From the NCBI GenBank assembly GCA_902583585.1, contig CACHWN010000001.1, positions 96,831 through 157,033 of the forward strand: 60,203 nucleotides of DNA, in the 5' to 3' direction. Source of the DNA: an uncultured Pelagibacteraceae bacterium (GTDB lineage Bacteria > Pseudomonadota > Alphaproteobacteria > Pelagibacterales > Pelagibacteraceae). A model generated the notes under the pieces. That model saw nothing but the letters and a program-made list of their open reading frames with translations. It had not been told where the DNA came from and searched no databases. This document shows, one piece after another, positions 8,830 through 18,616 of the stretch. Made by a program: the position numbers and the translations under genes. Within the stretch, counting starts at the first letter, position 1; every line of letters starts with the position of its first letter.

Positions 8830-9578
8830 TAAATTTCTGGTTTAATATCTGTTGGTCTAAAGCTCATTTTAAGGTTTCTAATATTTTTTAATTTTTCTAA
8901 ACAAATTAGTTTTTTTATGTTTTTGTTGATCATTTTCCTTTTATTAGAAAATAAAATATTTGTTACTTTTTCAAGGTTTTCCATATTCTTAATTTTATAC
9001 GATATCTTTTTTTTGGGTTGAAAGTGGATCACCATTGAATTTACTTTAGGTTTTGGAAAAAAACTATTTGGAGAAACTAAAAATTTATCAATTATATTAA
9101 GGCGATAATTTGACAATATAGATAGTCTTCCGTAATTTGTTGATGGAAATTTTCCGACGATTTTTTCACCTAGCTCTTTCTGAAACATTAAAACCAAATT
9201 CTTAAAAATTGGTGGCCATTTTAATTTTATTAATTTTACAATTATTTGAGAAGATATATTATATGGTAAATTACCAAAAATAATATAATTTTTATTTGCT
9301 AAGTTTTCTAGATTGAATTTAAGAATATCAGAATTAATTACATTCACTCTTTTGTTTCCAAAATATCTTAATCTTAATTCTTTAACTAAAGAACTGTCTT
9401 TCTCTATTAAAATAAGTTTTTTTGGATCCATCTTTAATATTTCATCTGTAAGCGCACCTTTACCTGGTCCTATTTCGATAATATTTTCATTCCTTATTTT
9501 TACAGTTTTTAAAATTTTTTTGATAATATTTTTATCAATTAAAAAATTTTGTCCTAACGATTTTTTAAAATATTTCAT
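8799..9578 (-). CDS. rsmA: 16S rRNA dimethyladenosine transferase (KsgA/RsmA)
   Basis: Dimethylates two adjacent adenosines in helix 45 of 16S rRNA, a late step of 30S maturation. The 259 residues start MKYFKKSLGQNFLID. The SAM-binding IGPGKGALT lies near residues 36-44, followed by FGNLPYNIS with the catalytic NLPY motif. The ATG at 9578 overlaps the pdxA stop in an ATGA arrangement, so this start is preferred over one ten codons upstream. The 3' end reads into gmk on the other strand. Confidence 0.95.
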   Translation of the reverse strand: MKYFKKSLGQNFLIDKNIIKKILKTVKIRNENIIEIGPGKGALTDEILKMDPKKLILIEKDSSLVKELRLRYFGNKRVNVINSDILKFNLENLANKNYIIFGNLPYNISSQIIVKLIKLKWPPIFKNLVLMFQKELGEKIVGKFPSTNYGRLSILSNYRLNIIDKFLVSPNSFFPKPKVNSMVIHFQPKKKISYKIKNMENLEKVTNILFSNKRKMINKNIKKLICLEKLKNIRNLKMSFRPTDIKPEIYYRITELIEC

Positions 9579-10543
9579 TTTCCATGAAGATTGACAAAAT
9601 TTATACAATTTAAAAGACTAGTTGAATTTGCTTTCTTTTTACCAATTAAATTTTTTGCTGTGCCATGATCGGGAGACACTCTAAGATATTTTAAACCGAG
9701 AGTTATATTAATAGCATCATATTTAAATATTGATTTAAATGGTGCTAGAACTTGATCGTGGTACATTCCAACAATTACATCATAATTCTTATATTTCTCG
9801 ATAAAAACTGTATCAGATGGAAATGGACCAGATATATCTAATTTAAATCTATTCAGCTCTTTTATTGCAGGTTTTATGATTTTTTCCTCTTCAGAGTGTT
9901 TTCTTTGCTCAGCATTATGAGGATTTAAACCTAACACACCAATTTTAGGACGTTTCTTTAAAGTAGACCTATACCAACCATCTATTTTTTTTATTTTCTT
10001 AATTAAAAGACTAATTTTCAAACTAGGTGGAACTTGTTTTAGATCAACATGAGTAGTAATAGGACAAACTGAGAGTTTTTTATTGAAAATCAACATAACT
10101 TCTGATTTGTCCATTATTTTACATTTCATCGCTAAGTACTCTGTAACGCCAGAATATTTTAGATTTAAAAGATCTTTATCAATTGCGCAATTAATCATAG
10201 CCTGAGCCTTATTATTTATTAAAATATTATGAGCAAGATCTAAAGATTTTAAAATAAATTTTGATGATGCTTTTTTTGGAACATTGAAAGGATTTTTGTA
10301 ATTTAGATCTATATCAATTATCTTTAATTTATCTAATTTGGAATTTGTGCTTATATCACTTATTTTTATAATTTGATCTGAATAATTAAGTTTTTTAAGT
10401 TGTTGTTTAATTAGATTATAGCTTGAAATAATATAAATTCTTTCACGTAATGATTTACTAATTTTTCTCCAGCATTTAAGAATAATCTCCGAGTTAATAC
10501 TGTTAGGATCGCCTCCTACAATTAAAATCTTTTTCTTTTTCAT
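9575..10543 (-). CDS. pdxA: 4-hydroxythreonine-4-phosphate dehydrogenase
   Basis: Oxidises 4-phosphohydroxy-threonine in the DXP-dependent pathway to pyridoxal phosphate. The 322 residues start MKKKKILIVGGDPNSINSE, carry THVDL and the metal/substrate motif GMYHDQVLAPFK, and end with the SPDHGTAKN block. Length is normal. It is coupled by 4-nt overlaps to surA upstream and rsmA downstream, the classical lptD-surA-pdxA-rsmA order. Confidence 0.95.
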   Translation of the reverse strand: MKKKKILIVGGDPNSINSEIILKCWRKISKSLRERIYIISSYNLIKQQLKKLNYSDQIIKISDISTNSKLDKLKIIDIDLNYKNPFNVPKKASSKFILKSLDLAHNILINNKAQAMINCAIDKDLLNLKYSGVTEYLAMKCKIMDKSEVMLIFNKKLSVCPITTHVDLKQVPPSLKISLLIKKIKKIDGWYRSTLKKRPKIGVLGLNPHNAEQRKHSEEEKIIKPAIKELNRFKLDISGPFPSDTVFIEKYKNYDVIVGMYHDQVLAPFKSIFKYDAINITLGLKYLRVSPDHGTAKNLIGKKKANSTSLLNCINFVNLHGK

Positions 10544-11469
10544 TTATATTCTATTAAAGCATTATTTTTAAGTTTAGATAAATGACTGTTTGAATATAAA
10601 CTAAATAATTCATTTTTTTTTTGTTTGATTAATCTTTTTTTAATTTTATCTTTATCTAGTTCATTTATTTGAGAGCTTTTTTTATCTGTCAATTTAAGAA
10701 ATATAACTGAATTTGGACTTCTTATCGGCTTAGAAATATCTCCTGGCTGCATATTTTTGACAATTTCAAAAATTTTTTTAGAAAAAGACCTACTATTTAT
10801 CCAACCTAAATCACCTTTATTTACAGAAGTCGAAGATATACTAAATTTCTCTGCAGTTCTATCAAATCCAATTTTTTGAATTTGATCTAAAACAAAATTA
10901 ATTTGATTTTCAACATTCATTTCATTTTCTAAATAAATTTCTATTTCTGATAATTTAAACTCTTCCATAAATGACTTATCTTTGACAATTCTTGATAGCT
11001 CAAAATCAATATCTTTTTCATCAACAATTACTTGACTGCTATATATATTAAAGATTAATTGTCTCCACGCTAATTCGGTTTTAATTTCAGCCAAAAATAA
11101 ATCAAAGTCAAGATTGTTACTTCTAAATTTTTCTTTGAGACCATTAATATCATTAGAAGAAATTAAGGATAAATGATTGTTTGCTTCTATTTGATTGATA
11201 TCCACTTTATATTTATCTAGCTCTAATTTTTTTATTTTTAAATTTAAAAGACTTGTTAAAACATTTGACTTTACATTATTGATATTATTTTGGTTTATTT
11301 CTTGATCAGACAAAATTAAAGTTACTCTAATCTTATTTTTCAATTCATGTGAAGTCAAAACACTATTTTCAACTTTTGCTATTATTTTGCTTTCAATTGA
11401 TTTGGTAGTTGTATTTAAAACAAAAAATAAAAATGAAATAAAAATTGATATTTTTAAATATTTAATCAT
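10540..11469 (-). CDS. surA: Periplasmic parvulin-type chaperone/isomerase SurA
   Basis: Predicted chaperone for outer membrane proteins such as LptD. The 309 residues have an N-terminal hydrophobic signal (about 1-25), a SurA-type N-domain, and one parvulin-like segment around GDLGWINSRSFSKKIFEIV. E. coli SurA is longer and has two parvulin domains, so this is a minimal version. It sits between lptD and pdxA with 4-nt overlaps on both sides. Confidence 0.85.
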   Translation of the reverse strand: MIKYLKISIFISFLFFVLNTTTKSIESKIIAKVENSVLTSHELKNKIRVTLILSDQEINQNNINNVKSNVLTSLLNLKIKKLELDKYKVDINQIEANNHLSLISSNDINGLKEKFRSNNLDFDLFLAEIKTELAWRQLIFNIYSSQVIVDEKDIDFELSRIVKDKSFMEEFKLSEIEIYLENEMNVENQINFVLDQIQKIGFDRTAEKFSISSTSVNKGDLGWINSRSFSKKIFEIVKNMQPGDISKPIRSPNSVIFLKLTDKKSSQINELDKDKIKKRLIKQKKNELFSLYSNSHLSKLKNNALIEYK

Positions 11470-13862
11470 TTATTGAATGAAGGAGAATTAATATTACCGA
11501 AATTTGACAATGTAACTCTAAACATCAAAGAATTTTCTGTTTCTAGTTCTGAGTCGTTGTAAAACTCTCTCCTATAAACTATTCCAGCTCTTAAACAATC
11601 ATTTATATATTCATAACTTAAATCATAAAACTCTGAAGAATCTTTAATCAAATTTCTTTTAGTTGAAAAAGACAATAAAGTATTTTTGGAATTATAATTT
11701 AAACTTGTTTTAAAATACTCTTGGTTTCCAATATGCTTGTCCTCTAACAGGTAATTAAAGCTTAATTTGAAAGGATTAAAGTCTAATGTTGTTTCTAAAT
11801 CATTATAAATTAGATCTTCATAATTTTCATCTAATGAAAAATTATACTTAAAATTTATATTGTTATTTAATTTTAGAGACGAATATCCGACTAAATCAGA
11901 AGTTTTTCTATCCAAACTAGTTTTTGATGGCATTTCATCATTATTCTTTTGATTAATGATTTGTGCTATAGAAAAATCAAACTCTTTTTCACCATCCTTC
12001 ACATTATAATCAAAACCTAAAGAACTACTTAAACCTGTTTCAAAATTATTATTCGAGTCTATTCTATCCATATTAAAAGCTGTAAAAGGATCCAATTTAG
12101 ATCCTTCAGTTTCTTTTCTCATTGAACCAGGTGAAAATCTCAGTAAGAATTTAGGTTTTAGTGAGTAATTTTTACCTTTCTCTTCTTTTTGTAAATCGAC
12201 TTCTGAGAAGTAGCCAAAAGCTCCATATAATTCACTAGTTGTATCTTGTTTTAAGTTATCTATATTTTTAGATTCATAATTTATATTTTTTAAATTTGTT
12301 AAAAATTTTCCTTTAATACCATTTGAGAATTTTATATCCTTAAAGTTCCAATTAAAATTATTTATAAGAAAACTTGAAGATTTATTCGTATCATAATTTT
12401 GTGCTTTAAAGTTTGATTGTAAATCTAAACTACCAAATTTATTACTTGCGAACAAATTTTTATCCAAAGTAATTTCTGGTAAAACATATTCATATTTATC
12501 ATTATAATTTTCTTTTAAATCCTCAAAAACACTTGCATTCAATCCAATAAACATATCGTTTTCTTCATGGGAAAACTTTATAGAATTTTCTAAAGTACTT
12601 GTATCTTGATCCACTAAAATCGAGTCTAATTTATAAAGCTTTAAGTATTTATCATTTGAAACATTTTGAAAAATAAAATCAAACTCATTTTGAGAATTTT
12701 CTTTCCAACTAAAATTTTTTGTAAACTTTGAAAAAAAATGTGATTTATCACCTGCTTGTCTTTTGGAATTGGTTTTTTTATATCCTTTTGTAAAGCCAAA
12801 ATCTGTAATTAATTCAGATTTTGCATAAGCTTGATGATATTCTCCTTGAAACAAAGGATTTTCGGAACCAAATATTTTTGTGGTTATTGTAAAATTTTTA
12901 TCATCATTCAAAGACCAAAAATAAGGAATTTTAACACTACTTCCTAAATTTTTTGTATCTGAGAAGGATGGTGTTAAAAAACCTGATCTTCTTTTCACGC
13001 TTGGATCTGGATGTGAAAGTTTTGGAATGTAGAAAATTGGTATATTATATATTTTTATTAAAGCATGATCATAATATATTGTTTTCTTTTTGCTATCATG
13101 CAGCATTCTCTTTGCTTGAATATTCCATGGAGGACATTTATCGTTTTTTCTATAATCACACATAGTGAATACGCTTTTATCAAAGGTAGTATTCTTATTT
13201 TCAATTTTTATTGAATTTGAAAAAATTCTTGGTTTATTTTTTTCGTTGATCTTAAAACTTTTTTCATTAATAAAAGCTTTTGAGTCAGTACCAATCATTT
13301 CCCTTTTTTTTGTATCGATATATAACTGAGAAAATTCATATTTATTTTTCATCTTATCTTCAATTCTAATCGACCCGATTGATTTGAAAATATTTTCTTC
13401 TATTAAATATTTAAAACTTTTTAAAAAGATTTTATTTAGATCTTTATCAGTTACTATCGTATCTTTATTTGAATTAATTATACGTTTTTTATTATCAGCA
13501 ATAATATTTTCTCCTTCAATTGTATAACCTTCCGAAGTAAGAATTTTCGTTACACCAATTGTTTTAAATAATTTGAGATTTCCATCATATTCAGCTTTTT
13601 CTGCTTCAATTCTGTTATTTTTTTGATCTAATGCAACAATATTATTCTTTAAAAATAGATAATTTTTTTTTTTATTATATTCAGCATAATCACTTTTAAT
13701 AATTTTATTATCATCAGTTTTAACGATAACCTCTTTTTCAAAAATAGATGTTTCTTTGTTTTTATCTAAAGAAATATTTTTTGCTTCAATAACAAGATTT
13801 TCTGCACTTGACATTGAATTCAAAAAAAAAGTTAAAAATATTATAAAAATTTTATTTTTCAT
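11466..13862 (-). CDS. lptD: LPS-assembly protein LptD
   Basis: Outer membrane beta-barrel that inserts lipopolysaccharide into the outer leaflet. The 798 residues have a signal peptide (about 1-20), an OstA/LptA-like N-domain with repeated strands (about 20-220), and a long barrel region. A Cys pair lies near CDYRKNDKCPPWN. The segment YIPKLSHPDPSVKRRSGFLT is a strong LptD signature. The gene overlaps lptG by 11 nt and surA by 4 nt, forming an LPS export operon. Confidence 0.92.
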   Translation of the reverse strand: MKNKIFIIFLTFFLNSMSSAENLVIEAKNISLDKNKETSIFEKEVIVKTDDNKIIKSDYAEYNKKKNYLFLKNNIVALDQKNNRIEAEKAEYDGNLKLFKTIGVTKILTSEGYTIEGENIIADNKKRIINSNKDTIVTDKDLNKIFLKSFKYLIEENIFKSIGSIRIEDKMKNKYEFSQLYIDTKKREMIGTDSKAFINEKSFKINEKNKPRIFSNSIKIENKNTTFDKSVFTMCDYRKNDKCPPWNIQAKRMLHDSKKKTIYYDHALIKIYNIPIFYIPKLSHPDPSVKRRSGFLTPSFSDTKNLGSSVKIPYFWSLNDDKNFTITTKIFGSENPLFQGEYHQAYAKSELITDFGFTKGYKKTNSKRQAGDKSHFFSKFTKNFSWKENSQNEFDFIFQNVSNDKYLKLYKLDSILVDQDTSTLENSIKFSHEENDMFIGLNASVFEDLKENYNDKYEYVLPEITLDKNLFASNKFGSLDLQSNFKAQNYDTNKSSSFLINNFNWNFKDIKFSNGIKGKFLTNLKNINYESKNIDNLKQDTTSELYGAFGYFSEVDLQKEEKGKNYSLKPKFLLRFSPGSMRKETEGSKLDPFTAFNMDRIDSNNNFETGLSSSLGFDYNVKDGEKEFDFSIAQIINQKNNDEMPSKTSLDRKTSDLVGYSSLKLNNNINFKYNFSLDENYEDLIYNDLETTLDFNPFKLSFNYLLEDKHIGNQEYFKTSLNYNSKNTLLSFSTKRNLIKDSSEFYDLSYEYINDCLRAGIVYRREFYNDSELETENSLMFRVTLSNFGNINSPSFNK

Positions 13863-14940
13863 TTATTTGTAATACACCTACAAAAGTAAATAAGCTTAAT
13901 GCTATAACAGGCGCCCAAATTGCTAAAACTAGAGAAATACGATCTGTTTGTCCCAAAGCTAATGACAAATCTTTAAAATAGAATGTAAGTACACTTGTTA
14001 TTAATCCAAGAATTATTAATCTAAAATTATCTGACTTTTTCATTGTATTCATAGTGAAAACTGAAGCAAGACCGGTCATCAAAAGTAGAAAAAATGGCAA
14101 AACTAACATAGTATGCAAACTTTGTATCAGGAAGGGTTTGTTATAACCTTTTTTAATTAAATTTTTGTAATTTAAAACAATGTCTGGAAAAGACATCGTA
14201 TCGAAATTTTTGAATAAACTTGTAATTTTATCATGATTATAAATTGATTTGATTTCATAATTATCCAAATTTTCTAAATCAAATATTCCATCCTTAAGTC
14301 TAAAAATCAAAACATCTTCAAGGATCCAATTAAAATCCTTCACATTTGCTTTTTTTGCCTCAATTTTTTCAATGAGCTTACTATCTTCGCCTATATGGAA
14401 AATAGTGACGTCAATCAAATTAAAATCTTTTGGCTTTTTTGCAGAAATAATTCTATTACTGTTTCCTAGATTTTCCTTAATCCATAGACCATTTTTGTTA
14501 AAAGATACTAGGTGATCTATATCTTTTGAATAATTGGATTTTGTTTTTTCATAATATTTTGACAATGAAGATGTAATAGGATTTGCAAAAATAAGTATAG
14601 CCCATCCAAGCATGAATGAAGTTGTTGCCAAAATAAAAAAAATTTTAAGATTAGAGTAGCCAAAAAATTTCAATGTGAGTAAATCTTTACTATTTCTTAA
14701 ATTTATCATAAACCACATGCTAGAAATAAAAACTATAAATGGTAAGATTTTAATAAGTAGCCCTGGAATTAAAATACTTGTTAAAATTAAAGGGGTAAAG
14801 ATACCGACATTTAAATTTTTAAAAAATTCTACTTCTTCGAATAGATTTAGTATCACACCAAAACAATAAAATATTGATAAGATAATTAAAAATTTTTTTA
14901 AAAAGTTTTTAAGAAGATAATTAATTACAATATTATTCAT
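13852..14940 (-). CDS. lptG: LPS export permease LptG
   Basis: Inner membrane subunit of the LptB2FG transporter that extracts LPS. The 362 residues show the YjgP/YjgQ pattern: helices near the N-terminus (about 15-35, 50-75, 95-118), a periplasmic domain, and C-terminal helices (about 265-355). Assigned to G rather than F from its downstream position beside lptD. Coupled to lptF by a 4-nt overlap. Confidence 0.88.
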   Translation of the reverse strand: MNNIVINYLLKNFLKKFLIILSIFYCFGVILNLFEEVEFFKNLNVGIFTPLILTSILIPGLLIKILPFIVFISSMWFMINLRNSKDLLTLKFFGYSNLKIFFILATTSFMLGWAILIFANPITSSLSKYYEKTKSNYSKDIDHLVSFNKNGLWIKENLGNSNRIISAKKPKDFNLIDVTIFHIGEDSKLIEKIEAKKANVKDFNWILEDVLIFRLKDGIFDLENLDNYEIKSIYNHDKITSLFKNFDTMSFPDIVLNYKNLIKKGYNKPFLIQSLHTMLVLPFFLLLMTGLASVFTMNTMKKSDNFRLIILGLITSVLTFYFKDLSLALGQTDRISLVLAIWAPVIALSLFTFVGVLQINEK

Positions 14941-16061
14941 GACACCTTTGAAATTTTTGAAAATTGATAAATTAAATAAATATAAATTAACGATACTAAA
15001 ATAATTGGCATGGCTACAAAAGAAAATAATACAAATGAATTGATACCAGTATATCTTACAGCTAATTCAGTAAATATAAGTAAAACAAAGCTATACAAAA
15101 AAACGATTATTTTACTTGTAGTTCTATTTTTTGATTTAATTAAAAGCAAACAACAAATTAAAGATATGACAGGGATATAAAAAGGTATAATTATTCGCCT
15201 ATTAAGATTAGAAATAATTTCTTTTTTATAATTTAAATTACAATTTTTATCATTGATTGATTTCGAAAATAAACAATCAAAAAGTTTAATCGTAGATGTC
15301 TCTTGAATTTTTGGTTGTTTGATCGTAGTTGTAGTAAGATCACCTAAATCAATATTAAGCTGTTCAAATTTAATAATTTCATTCTCAGTACCATCATTTT
15401 TTGAAGTTAAGATTTGGCCATTAAACAGAAACAGTTTTTTTTGATCAACCATCCCATTTTTAGCTAAAATTGTTGTGTTACTGATTTTTGAAATATTTGA
15501 TGACAAATTCTTCAAATTATTTCCTTTATCATGTAGAAAAATATTATTAATTTCATTATTAAATTTTTTTTCAACAATAAATGTGAAACCTTTAAATGAG
15601 TCACTAAATTGTTGTGATTTAACAGTAGGTAAGAAAGAGTTCAAATTTTCATGAGTCAACAACTTTCTTGATTTATTTAATGCATTAGGTGTAATTAAAG
15701 TCGTTAAAATCAAATAAAAAAACATTATAATTACTGAGGAAAATAATAATAAATTTACTAATTTCATTTTTTTGACACCTGAAGTCCATAAAATTATAAA
15801 TTCACTATCTTGAATATGTTTAAGAACAAAAATCATTAATGCTACTAAAAATGATAGTGGAATAAATTTCGGAGCAATACCAAAAAGGTTAAGTACAGAA
15901 TATTGAAAATAAGTAGAAACAGGATAACCACTATCGACTATTAAATCTAAAAAATTTACAGCTCTTACAGTTAAAGCAATTAATGATAAACCAAAGAGAA
16001 TTACTAGAAATGTCTTAAAAATTTCTAATAAAAAATTAAAATAAATTTTGTTTTGAAGCAT
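14937..16061 (-). CDS. lptF: LPS export permease LptF
   Basis: Partner of LptG in the LPS extraction ABC transporter. From the ATG at 16061 it has 374 residues starting MLQNKIYFNFLLEIFKTF. Three N-terminal helices, a periplasmic beta-jellyroll region and three C-terminal helices follow. The frame is open upstream (to 16127), but LptF proteins normally begin a few residues before the first helix, so the internal ATG is preferred. The shorter gene leaves a 134-nt divergent gap to pepA. The ATPase LptB is not in the window. Confidence 0.87.
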   Translation of the reverse strand: MLQNKIYFNFLLEIFKTFLVILFGLSLIALTVRAVNFLDLIVDSGYPVSTYFQYSVLNLFGIAPKFIPLSFLVALMIFVLKHIQDSEFIILWTSGVKKMKLVNLLLFSSVIIMFFYLILTTLITPNALNKSRKLLTHENLNSFLPTVKSQQFSDSFKGFTFIVEKKFNNEINNIFLHDKGNNLKNLSSNISKISNTTILAKNGMVDQKKLFLFNGQILTSKNDGTENEIIKFEQLNIDLGDLTTTTIKQPKIQETSTIKLFDCLFSKSINDKNCNLNYKKEIISNLNRRIIIPFYIPVISLICCLLLIKSKNRTTSKIIVFLYSFVLLIFTELAVRYTGINSFVLFSFVAMPIILVSLIYIYLIYQFSKISKVS

Positions 16062-16195
16062 TTTGATTATCGTATATAAATAATGCATCCATATAATAAA
16101 TTCAACTAATGGTTTAACTATGACCAAATTTCCATTGAAATCAGTTATATTTGAACATATATACCAGGTACTTTTACAACTATTTTTATAAAATT

Positions 16196-17653
16196 ATGAC
16201 AATTAAGATAAATTATTCAAAAACAATAGCTAATAAATCATCAGGTAATCAAATTATATTCTCTAAAGATAAATTTAATACACAACATCTCAAAAAATTT
16301 CTTTCAAACTCAGAGTTTTCTTTCGTAAATGACCTATTAAAAACTAGCGATCTGAAAAAAAATTTGCTTATTTTCGATCTTAATTCTAAAAAAAAGGTAA
16401 TTTTAATTTCTGTCAAAAGTGATCTCAAAATTTCTGATATAGAAAATCTTGGAGCTAAGCTTTTCAACAAAATAAATCATGGAAAAAATATTGAGTATAA
16501 TGTTATCTCCGATAGCATTAATTCTAAAAATCAAAATTTTCTAGGACATTTTCTTCATGGATTTAAACTTAAGTCTTATGAATTTAAAAAATACAAAACA
16601 AAAAAAGATACTAGAGTAATCTCAATAAATGTAATAGGTAGTAAAAATAAACCTTCCATACAAACTCAATTAAAATTTAGGGCGCTAGAAGAAGGGACTT
16701 TCTATGCGAGAGATTTAGTATCTGAACCTGGAAATGTTTTACATCCAGATGAATATGCAAGACGGATAGCCTCCTTAAGAAAAGATGGCTTAAAAATAAA
16801 AATTTATGACAAAAAAACTCTAAAAAAACTTGGAATGCATGCACTACTTGGAGTTGGCCAAGGTAGTATTAGGGGATCATATCTTGTGACAATGGAATGG
16901 AATGGAGCAAAAAATAATTCAAAACCATTAGCATTCGTGGGAAAAGGTGTTTGTTTTGATACAGGAGGATACTCATTAAAACCTGCAAAATTTATGGAGG
17001 ACATGACTTATGATATGGCCGGTTCCGCAACAGTTGTAGGGTTGATGAAAAACTTTGCTTTAAGAAAAGCTAAAATAAATGCTGTTGGCGTTGTAGGACT
17101 TGTAGAAAATATGGTTAGTGGAAATGCACAGCGCCCTGGAGATATTGTCAAATCTTATAGCGGTAAAACTATCGAAGTTTTGAATACAGATGCAGAGGGC
17201 AGGTTGGTATTAGCTGACGCACTCACTTTTACCGAAAAAAAATTCAAACCAAAATTTATTGTTGATTTAGCTACCTTAACAGGGGCAATTATAGTTTGCT
17301 TGGGATCTGAGTATGCTGGACTTTTTTCAAACGATGACAGTCTTTCTAAACAGATTTTTAATGCCGGTGAAAAAGTTGAAGAAAAAGTTTGGAGAATGCC
17401 TCTTCACAAAAATTACGATAAGTTAATGAATTCTAAAAATGCAGATGTACAAAACATTAATTATGTTGGAGGCGCAGGATCAACAACGGCAGCTCAGTTT
17501 TTACAAAGATTTATCATTAACAAAACTCCATGGGCACATTTAGATATTGCCGGTATGGCTTTTTCGAAATATGGAGGAGCTTTAAACTCTGGTGGAGCTA
17601 CGGGATTTGGTGTTCGACTATTAAATCAACTAGTTGAAGATAACTATGAGTAA
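16196..17653 (+). CDS. pepA: Leucyl aminopeptidase (M17 family)
   Basis: Two-metal cytosolic aminopeptidase. From the ATG at 16196 it has 485 residues. The C-terminal catalytic domain carries GKGVCFDTGGYSLKP, DMAGSATVVG and the family signature NTDAEGRLVLADAL. The frame is open upstream to a TTG at 16151, but the ATG gives MTIKINYS, a usual N-terminus. It overlaps ndk by 8 nt (ATGAGTAA). In many alphaproteobacteria holC lies between pepA and ndk; it is absent here. Confidence 0.94.
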   Translation: MTIKINYSKTIANKSSGNQIIFSKDKFNTQHLKKFLSNSEFSFVNDLLKTSDLKKNLLIFDLNSKKKVILISVKSDLKISDIENLGAKLFNKINHGKNIEYNVISDSINSKNQNFLGHFLHGFKLKSYEFKKYKTKKDTRVISINVIGSKNKPSIQTQLKFRALEEGTFYARDLVSEPGNVLHPDEYARRIASLRKDGLKIKIYDKKTLKKLGMHALLGVGQGSIRGSYLVTMEWNGAKNNSKPLAFVGKGVCFDTGGYSLKPAKFMEDMTYDMAGSATVVGLMKNFALRKAKINAVGVVGLVENMVSGNAQRPGDIVKSYSGKTIEVLNTDAEGRLVLADALTFTEKKFKPKFIVDLATLTGAIIVCLGSEYAGLFSNDDSLSKQIFNAGEKVEEKVWRMPLHKNYDKLMNSKNADVQNINYVGGAGSTTAAQFLQRFIINKTPWAHLDIAGMAFSKYGGALNSGGATGFGVRLLNQLVEDNYE

Positions 17654-18056
17654 TACTGAACAAACACTCTCAATAATTAAACCTGATGCAGTAGAAAGAA
17701 ATTTAATTGATGAGATAAAAAATATTTTTATCCAAAATAATTTAAACATAATAGATAGTAAAAAAATACATATTTCAAAAGATGAAGCAGCAGAATTTTA
17801 TAAAGTTCATCAATCTAAACCATTTTACAATGATTTATGTAACTATTTATCATCAGGTCCAATCGTAGTAATGATTTTAGAAGGGGAAGGGGCAGTTTTT
17901 GTTAACAGAAAGATAATGGGTTCTACAGATCCAAAAAAAGCTGAAGATAATACAATAAGAAAACTATATGGTATTTCGATTGATAAAAATTCTGTACATG
18001 GATCCGATTCTTTAGAAAATGCGCAAAAAGAGATAGAATTTTTTTTCAAAAATTAA
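17646..18056 (+). CDS. ndk: Nucleoside diphosphate kinase
   Basis: Equilibrates nucleoside di- and triphosphates through a phosphohistidine. The 136 residues from the ATG at 17646 begin MSNTEQTLSIIKPDAVERN and include MGSTDPKKAEDNTIRKLYG. The active-site His is in SVHGSDSLENA. Length is slightly under the usual 140. The start overlaps the pepA stop. The stop TAA shares a palindromic TTAA with the stop of purN on the other strand. Confidence 0.96.
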   Translation: MSNTEQTLSIIKPDAVERNLIDEIKNIFIQNNLNIIDSKKIHISKDEAAEFYKVHQSKPFYNDLCNYLSSGPIVVMILEGEGAVFVNRKIMGSTDPKKAEDNTIRKLYGISIDKNSVHGSDSLENAQKEIEFFFKN

Positions 18057-18616
18057 TTATATTGAAATATTTTGATGATTGCCTGAGGAAAAGCAAGATA
18101 TTCAAGTTTTTGTGTTTTATTTTTTAAAGTTATTTCATCATCATTTGGATTAACAAAAAAGCTTTTTTGTATAATTATTTTACCACTATCAAGTTTTTTA
18201 GTAACAAAGTGCACTGTGCAACCAGTTTTTTTCTCTCTATTTTTTAATACTTTTGAAAAGGTATTTAAACCTTTAAACTTTGGTAAAAGAGAAGGATGAA
18301 TATTAATAATTTTTTTTCTAAATTTTTTTAGAAAGGTATTAGGAAGAATTTTCATATATCCTGATAAACAAATTATAGTAATATGATATCTTTTAAGAGT
18401 GTTAAGTATTAAATTTTCGTAATTTCTAGATTTCGTATTTACTAATAGTAGTGGTATTAAATTTTTTTTAGCATAAATTATACCAGCTGCATCTTTCCTA
18501 TTAGAGACAACTAATTTAATATTAACTGGAAAGTTATAATCTCTAGATCTCAAAATTAAATTTTTTAAATTTGTCCCTTTGCCAGAAATAAAAACACATG
18601 CATTTTTTTTTACCAT
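18053..18616 (-). CDS. purN: Phosphoribosylglycinamide formyltransferase
   Basis: Transfers a formyl group from 10-formyl-THF to GAR in purine synthesis. The 187 residues contain FISGKGTNLKNLI near the start and the catalytic region INIHPSLLPKFKGLNTF followed by GCTVHFVTKKLDSGKII. Its start overlaps the end of purM by 7 nt, so the two are translationally coupled. Confidence 0.94.
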   Translation of the reverse strand: MVKKNACVFISGKGTNLKNLILRSRDYNFPVNIKLVVSNRKDAAGIIYAKKNLIPLLLVNTKSRNYENLILNTLKRYHITIICLSGYMKILPNTFLKKFRKKIINIHPSLLPKFKGLNTFSKVLKNREKKTGCTVHFVTKKLDSGKIIIQKSFFVNPNDDEITLKNKTQKLEYLAFPQAIIKIFQYN

